From the NCBI GenBank assembly GCA_943362175.1, contig CALRIU020000004.1:248001-312000 (forward strand): a stretch of 64,000 nucleotides of DNA, given 5' to 3'. The notes beneath the pieces were generated by a model. It saw only the letters and a list, made by a program, of their open reading frames with translations, ran no database searches and was not told the DNA's origin. This document shows, piece by piece, positions 59,323-64,000 of the stretch. The DNA is from UBA4416 sp943362175 (lineage in GTDB: Bacteria > Bacteroidota > Bacteroidia > B-17B0 > Aurantibacillaceae). Made by a program: the position numbers and the translations under genes. The stretch's first letter is position 1, and every line of letters begins with the position of its first letter.

Positions 59323-62064
59323 ATGGTTATCTCTACTCAATCCCTTTCCTTAAAACGCCTGCTTGCTTCCCTTTTGTGTATGATTTCTCTTTCGGCGTTC
59401 TCACAGGAAATCTGCAACAATGGCATCGATGATGATGCCGACGGCTTGATCGATCTGAACGATACGGTGGATTGCTTTTGCAGTCCGGGAAATGCGGCTG
59501 CAGTGCCTTCCATGATTTCCAACCCTTCCTTCGAAACCATGAGCCAATGCCCCTATTACTTCAGTCAGATTGCCTTTGCTACAGGCTGGAACATGGGAAC
59601 CCAGGGCACCTCCGATTTTCAGAATACATGCGGCATTTCTTTTGTATTTCCGGCAGCAACCAACGCAGGCCTCCTGCCTTTTCCGGATGGGAACGGTATT
59701 TCGGGGGCACTGTATGGCTCTGACTACAAAGAGTACATCAGCACCTGCTTATCGACGACCCTTACTCCGGGGGTTCCCTATCAATTAAATTTCAACGTGG
59801 CTTCCACCCCCATCCTTAGCGCCGGATCGGTCTGCAACGGGGGTGTGCCCTATTATTCGCCGGTAGACATTACCATCTATGGCAACACAAATTGCAGCGC
59901 CCAGCCCATCCTTACCCCCGGCTTTGCTTGTCCTACGGCGATTGATCCCACCTGGATGGTTCTTGGCTCTGTCACCTATACGCCCATGCCCTCCTGGAGT
60001 GTAGCCACCATTACCTTTACGCCTACCACCAACATCAAATCCATTATGCTTGGCCCGCCCTGCAACCTTCCACCAGATTATCCCATACTCATCGGTTTCA
60101 ACTTTGCGGCCTGCCAGCCTTACTTTTATTACGACAACATGGTCCTGAACCGGTCTTCTACCTTCGGCTATGTAGGCATTACACCCACAGGCCATTACTG
60201 TAGCAATAACATTGTGCTCACGGCCAATGCCAACAATACAGTGACGCCGGCCGCCACCTGGCAATGGTATCTGAACGGCGTTGCTATTGGAGGAGCCACA
60301 AGCCCCACTTACAGCGTTCCCGCAGGAAACACCGGCGATTACCAGGTACGCTTGCTGGATGGCAGCCTTTGCGCCATCAGTCAGAAATACACCGTGACCA
60401 ATGCTGCACCTTTTATCGCCGTCAACAGTCCCACCATTTGCGCCAGCACTTCTGCCACCTTACAGGCAGCAGCGCCTCCCGGCAGCAGCTACAGCTGGTC
60501 TACCGGAGCCACCACCAACAGCATTGTAGTAAGCCCCACCACGCTTTCCACGTATACGGTTACCGCCACGCTCGGAAGCTGCACTGTACAGGCCATTGCC
60601 ACGGTGGCCATTAATGCCAATACCGTTTCTGTTTCGGGAAATACCCTGATCTGCGCGGGGCAAAGCACCACCTTAACATTGTCTAATGGACTTTATCACA
60701 ACTGGAGCGATGGAGGTTCGGGCAGTAGCCTGAATAATTTCTTCACCCAATCCGTCACGGCTACGCCTTCCGTTACCACCACCTATACGGCTATTGCCAC
60801 TACCGGGGCCAGCGGCTATTATTGTGTAGGCTGGGCGGTTACCACGGTCAGTGTCATCACCTCCTTCAGCGCCAATGCTACGGCGAGTAATACGCTCATC
60901 TGCGCCGGCAGCGCGGTTACGCTCACGGCCTCTGCCCCCGGAACAGCCAATTACAGCTGGAACGACGGCGGCTCCTCTTCCTTAAGCAGCTATACATCGC
61001 CTACCGTCATTGCTTCTCCCCAAAGCACCACCACCTATACACTGAATGCAGCTCTTGGCAGTTCGGGAGGTTGTACCGCCAGCTCAGTGATTACCATCAG
61101 TGTGGTCCCTGTCCCTGCGCTCAGCCTGTCGCCCGGTTCATCCGTCATCTGTGCCGGCGCTTCGGCAACACTGACTGCCAATGCCACGGGTGCCGGTACC
61201 TACAGCTGGAGCAGCGGGCAGACCGGAAACGTCATCGTGGTAAGTCCTACTACCCCCACGGTATACACGGTAAGTGCCTCAAACGGCATTTGTTCGGCAC
61301 AGGCTACCGGAAGTGTTGACATCGAGGCAGCTCCCGTTATCAGCGTTAATCCCGCAGAAATCTGCGTCGGGCAATCAGCCACCTTAACAGCGACGGGCGC
61401 TGATAGCTACACCTGGCTGGGCACAGGAACCTCCTCCGGTACCCTCATCGTTTCACCCGGCACTACAAGCACCTACACCTTAACAGGCGAAAGCAGCCTG
61501 GGCTGTGCGGCGCAGCCACTCATTGCCACAGTGGTTGTGATTGATGTGACGGCAGACTTCCGGGAAGCGCCGGTGCTCGCAAGCTATCCGCTCAATTCCA
61601 CGGTAGAGCTTACAAACAGCAGTGTGGGCGCTTTGTCTTATACCTGGAGATTATGTGATGGCTCAGTGCTCAATGCGACCAACACTGCCGTTACGTTAAA
61701 AGATACAGGCATCTGTTGTATCCGGCTGGTAGCCTCCAGAGCCAGCTGTTATGATAGCATCAGCCGTTGCTTCCATGTCATCGGCGAATCGCAGATCGTA
61801 ATCCCGAATGTATTTACGCCGAACAACGACGGAGTGAACGATGTTTTTAAAATCAGGAGCTCCGGCCTCAGGGCACTGAGCTGCGCCATCTTCGACCGCT
61901 GGGGGTTGAAAATGTACGAGTGGAATACTCCCGAAGGCTTCTGGGATGGCAAAACAAAATCGGGAACAGCACCCGACGGCACGTATTTTTACATCCTGCA
62001 CTATACCGATTCGGGTAACACAAGCCATATAGACAAGGGCTTTCTGACGCTGTTCAAAGATTAA
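59323..62064 (+). CDS. T9SS type B (gliding-motility C-terminal domain) surface protein
   Basis: The ATG at 59323 gives a signal peptide (SLSLKRLLASLLCMISLSAFSQ); an in-frame ATG at 59248 would add 25 residues. The 913-residue product starts its mature part with EICNNGIDDDADGLIDLNDTVDC, a Ca-binding-type acidic loop seen in many surface proteins. Then come a carbohydrate-binding-like sandwich (SNPSFETMSQCPYYF, about 75-295) and about five Ig-like/SprB-type repeats with YSWSTG/YSWSSG/YTWLGTG cores. A short PKD-like unit (LSYTWRLCDGS) and a type B sorting domain (IPNVFTPNNDGVNDVF, IFDRWGLKMYEW, FWDGKTKSG) complete it. Exported by the T9SS; adhesion or gliding-related function is inferred. Confidence 0.9.
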   Translation: MVISTQSLSLKRLLASLLCMISLSAFSQEICNNGIDDDADGLIDLNDTVDCFCSPGNAAAVPSMISNPSFETMSQCPYYFSQIAFATGWNMGTQGTSDFQNTCGISFVFPAATNAGLLPFPDGNGISGALYGSDYKEYISTCLSTTLTPGVPYQLNFNVASTPILSAGSVCNGGVPYYSPVDITIYGNTNCSAQPILTPGFACPTAIDPTWMVLGSVTYTPMPSWSVATITFTPTTNIKSIMLGPPCNLPPDYPILIGFNFAACQPYFYYDNMVLNRSSTFGYVGITPTGHYCSNNIVLTANANNTVTPAATWQWYLNGVAIGGATSPTYSVPAGNTGDYQVRLLDGSLCAISQKYTVTNAAPFIAVNSPTICASTSATLQAAAPPGSSYSWSTGATTNSIVVSPTTLSTYTVTATLGSCTVQAIATVAINANTVSVSGNTLICAGQSTTLTLSNGLYHNWSDGGSGSSLNNFFTQSVTATPSVTTTYTAIATTGASGYYCVGWAVTTVSVITSFSANATASNTLICAGSAVTLTASAPGTANYSWNDGGSSSLSSYTSPTVIASPQSTTTYTLNAALGSSGGCTASSVITISVVPVPALSLSPGSSVICAGASATLTANATGAGTYSWSSGQTGNVIVVSPTTPTVYTVSASNGICSAQATGSVDIEAAPVISVNPAEICVGQSATLTATGADSYTWLGTGTSSGTLIVSPGTTSTYTLTGESSLGCAAQPLIATVVVIDVTADFREAPVLASYPLNSTVELTNSSVGALSYTWRLCDGSVLNATNTAVTLKDTGICCIRLVASRASCYDSISRCFHVIGESQIVIPNVFTPNNDGVNDVFKIRSSGLRALSCAIFDRWGLKMYEWNTPEGFWDGKTKSGTAPDGTYFYILHYTDSGNTSHIDKGFLTLFKD

Positions 62065-62123
62065 CGCTTTTTATTGACGATCCTCCGCATTAATGGTAAT
62101 TTAGGGTTGTCTTAAAAGCCAGC

Positions 62124-63023
62124 ATGTTATTACGGATCAGGATCATCAGCCTTCTCTTTGTGATTGTAAACCAGATAGCGTTTGCCGGCGATTCCCTGTC
62201 TGTTCTGCGGGCAAGGAAGATCACCCTTGGCGCTTCTTCCCTGGTCTTGACCGGCGGCTCCCTGATTTACCTGAACCAGGCCTGGTACCAGCAGTACAGC
62301 TCCTCGGAATTTCATGTTTTTAATGATAACGACGAATGGTTTCAGATGGACAAATACGGTCATACACTCACCACCTACCAAACCGGGCGCCTGATGATGG
62401 GCGCCATGACATGGGCCGGCTATTCCCGCAAAAGCCAGCTCATTGTGGGAGGCATGAGCGGCCTGGCTTATATGACGGCCATTGAAGTGATGGACGGCTA
62501 CAGCACCGGCTGGGGCTTTAGCTGGGGCGATATGGGAGCCAATGCCCTGGGAAGCGGCCTGGCGATAGGGCAGGAAGCCTTGTGGAAGGAGCAGCGCATC
62601 CAGTTGAAATTTTCCTTTTACCAAAGTCCCTATGCGCAATACCGGCCTGAGCTTCTCGGAAAATCCTTGTCGACCCAGGTATTGAAAGATTACAACGGAC
62701 AAAGCTATTGGCTGAGCGTGAACCCTTCCTCTTTTTTTAAAACGGACAACCGGTTTCCGAAATGGATCAACATCGCCGTAGGTTATGGCGCGGATGGCAT
62801 GCTGGGAGCCCGCTATAACAATATTGTGGTGATGGACGAAAACGGCAACACCAGGTCATTCGACCGTTACAGGCAATATTACCTCTCGCTGGACATTGAT
62901 TTTACACGAATCCCGGTGAAGTCTAAATTTTTGAAAGCCGTATTCTCAGGCATCAACATCATCAAAGTGCCTTTCCCGAACCTGGAGCTGAGCCAGGGGA
63001 AGCTGAAATTTAATGCATATTAG
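62124..63023 (+). CDS. DUF2279 (YfiM-like) protein
   Basis: The 299-residue product has a signal peptide (MLLRIRIISLLFVIVNQIAFAG). The family motifs are present: DEWFQMDKYGHTLTTY (about residues 71-86), GYSRKSQLIVGG, AIEVMDGYSTGWGFSWGDMGANALGSG (about 119-145), and a beta-rich C-terminal half (FPKWINIAVGYGADGMLG, YYLSLDIDF). The conserved Asp/His/Asp pattern in membrane-facing loops is typical. The role of the family is not known; an envelope location is likely. It follows the T9SS gene by 59 bases and may share its transcript. Confidence 0.82.
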   Translation: MLLRIRIISLLFVIVNQIAFAGDSLSVLRARKITLGASSLVLTGGSLIYLNQAWYQQYSSSEFHVFNDNDEWFQMDKYGHTLTTYQTGRLMMGAMTWAGYSRKSQLIVGGMSGLAYMTAIEVMDGYSTGWGFSWGDMGANALGSGLAIGQEALWKEQRIQLKFSFYQSPYAQYRPELLGKSLSTQVLKDYNGQSYWLSVNPSSFFKTDNRFPKWINIAVGYGADGMLGARYNNIVVMDENGNTRSFDRYRQYYLSLDIDFTRIPVKSKFLKAVFSGINIIKVPFPNLELSQGKLKFNAY

Positions 63024-63407
63024 AGAGAAAGTGTAACCGCGAAGAACACAAAGGATTTTTTGCAGAGTGCGCGTAGAGGAATGGCCCGCGGATCGCGCAG
63101 ATAGCGGGGATTAGAAAAGGAACAATAGAACGCGGATGACGCTGATTAAGCAGATCAGAGGCAAGGATTTAGAACAGATGAATAAAAAATATTTCTCTCT
63201 TATATGTTCTTCTGCTTGTACTGTCATTACGACTTGTCGTGATTGTGATGCCGAAGTATGGTTTAAGAATGAATAAATTCTATGTTTTCTTTCTGTTCCC
63301 TATCTTTTCTGTGTTACTATGTGGTTATTTCTCTAATCTTCCTACCTCCGTGCTGAGCATTCCTTTAAAATATTTCTCTTATCTTTAGTTCTTCAAAAAA
63401 TACGATC
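63024..63407. other. Intergenic region with a degenerate CGGATC/AACCGC repeat
   Basis: Near 63035-63115 lies AACCGCGAAGAACACAAAGG...GCCCGCGGATCGCGCAGATAGCGGGGATTAG, then GAACGCGGATGACGCTGATTAAGCAG. This is a degenerate form of the dispersed TTTGCGGTT-type element. The remainder is AT-rich and must carry the promoter of the gene at 63408. No gene is seen. Confidence 0.6.
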
Positions 63408-64000
63408 ATGGAACTCTATACCATCAATACCGGACATTTTAAGCTCGACGGCGGCGCCATGTTTGGCGTAGTGCCCAAATCGATCTGGCAGCGCAGCAAT
63501 CCTGCGGATGACAATAACATGTGCAGCTGGGCCATGCGTTGCCTGCTGGTGAAGGAAGGGAAGAGGCTCATCCTGATCGACAACGGCATGGGCAATAAGC
63601 AGGATGACAAGTTCTTCGGCTACTATTACCTGCATGGCACCGATACCCTCGATAAATCCCTGGCAGCTCACGGGTTTCACCGCGACGATATCACCGATGT
63701 GTTTTTAACACATTTGCATTTCGATCACTGCGGCGGAAGCATTCAGTGGAACAGCGACCGTACGAAGCCGGAGCCGGCCTTTAAGAATGCAACATACTGG
63801 TGCAACGAAAAACACTGGGACTGGGCTGTGAACCCCAACCCGCGCGAGAAAGCGAGCTTTCTCAAGGAAAATATTTTACCGATCAAAGAAAGCGGGCAGC
63901 TGCACTTTGTGGATCCGGAGAAAGCATTTATGCCCGGCTTCGACATGTATGAAGCCAACGGGCATACCGAAGCCATGATGCTTCCGGTGCTGGATTACAA
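63408..64000 (+). CDS. Metallo-beta-lactamase-fold hydrolase, 3' end cut by window edge
   Basis: The ATG at 63408 begins MELYTINTGHFKLDGGAMFG, and the frame stays open to the window edge (197 codons seen). The metal-binding motif HLHFDH is present (in LTHLHFDHCGG, about residues 102-111), as is the later metal His in ANGHTEAM (about 185). The N-terminal GAMFGVVPKSIW and DNGMG segments match the MBL-fold group annotated as lactonase/quorum-quenching or generic hydrolases (AiiA/YtnP-like). The substrate cannot be told from sequence. The C-terminal part, including any further metal ligands, is outside the window. Confidence 0.88.
   Translation, partial: MELYTINTGHFKLDGGAMFGVVPKSIWQRSNPADDNNMCSWAMRCLLVKEGKRLILIDNGMGNKQDDKFFGYYYLHGTDTLDKSLAAHGFHRDDITDVFLTHLHFDHCGGSIQWNSDRTKPEPAFKNATYWCNEKHWDWAVNPNPREKASFLKENILPIKESGQLHFVDPEKAFMPGFDMYEANGHTEAMMLPVLDY

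Overview
The window is a chromosomal segment of a Bacteroidota bacterium with a type IX secretion system (T9SS). Supporting evidence: at least four secreted proteins end in T9SS C-terminal sorting domains (7525-9243, 24620-25528, 32557-36864, 37266-41612, 59323-62064); a type 3 (archaeal/eukaryal-style) ProRS; an OMPP1/FadL protein; weak Shine-Dalgarno signals; and dispersed repeats built on the TTCGACTCCGCTCAG and TTTGCGGTTAA motifs typical of the phylum. The genus cannot be fixed from sequence alone. No rRNA, tRNA, IS element, CRISPR array or phage integrase was seen.

Layout. 1-10.2 kb: a truncated GEVED-domain secreted protein, rimM with a TRIC-type membrane protein, a dicarboxylate/glutamate symporter, aroC (carrying an in-frame copy of a dispersed DNA repeat), a dockerin-bearing T9SS cargo protein and an outer-membrane barrel. 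10.3-17.7 kb: hutI, a frameshifted small secreted gene, a lipoprotein/small-protein pair, map, a HAD protein, gpmA and proS. 17.8-27.2 kb: a Tyr/Asn/Gly-rich lipoprotein plus FadL, then folD, ffh, a di-heme cytochrome c peroxidase, a T9SS protein and ftcD (with hutI, part of histidine degradation). 27.8-32.4 kb: two tandem polysaccharide-deacetylase-like genes and an asparagine synthase, probably a surface-glycan unit. 32.5-41.6 kb: two giant paralogous PKD-repeat T9SS proteins. 41.7-44.1 kb: an 86-bp tandem repeat array, a PyrR-like phosphoribosyltransferase and an alpha/beta hydrolase.

44.1-49.5 kb is the standout. It is an AT-rich island of three genes joined by ATGA stop/start overlaps: a 1168-residue protein with a TPR-like helical region and a C-terminal histidine-kinase-type ATPase, a stand-alone receiver domain, and a receiver domain fused to a purine-nucleoside-phosphorylase (PNP) domain. 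This matches the Detocs anti-phage system (DtcA-DtcB-DtcC), in which phosphorelay activates an ATP-cleaving PNP effector. A small convergent Cys4 protein lies against its 3' end. The system type is known; this copy has odd features, namely no obvious DHp histidine next to the ATPase and receiver domains apparently lacking the conserved lysine.

50.4-64 kb: an fn3-like protein, two small hypothetical proteins, an acyl-CoA carboxylase carboxyltransferase, bioA, sucC, a second copy of the lipoprotein/small-protein pair seen at 12.7-14.1 kb, a third large T9SS type B protein, a DUF2279-like protein and a truncated metallo-beta-lactamase-fold hydrolase. The duplicated lipoprotein/small-protein cassette is the best candidate here for a wholly uncharacterised system.
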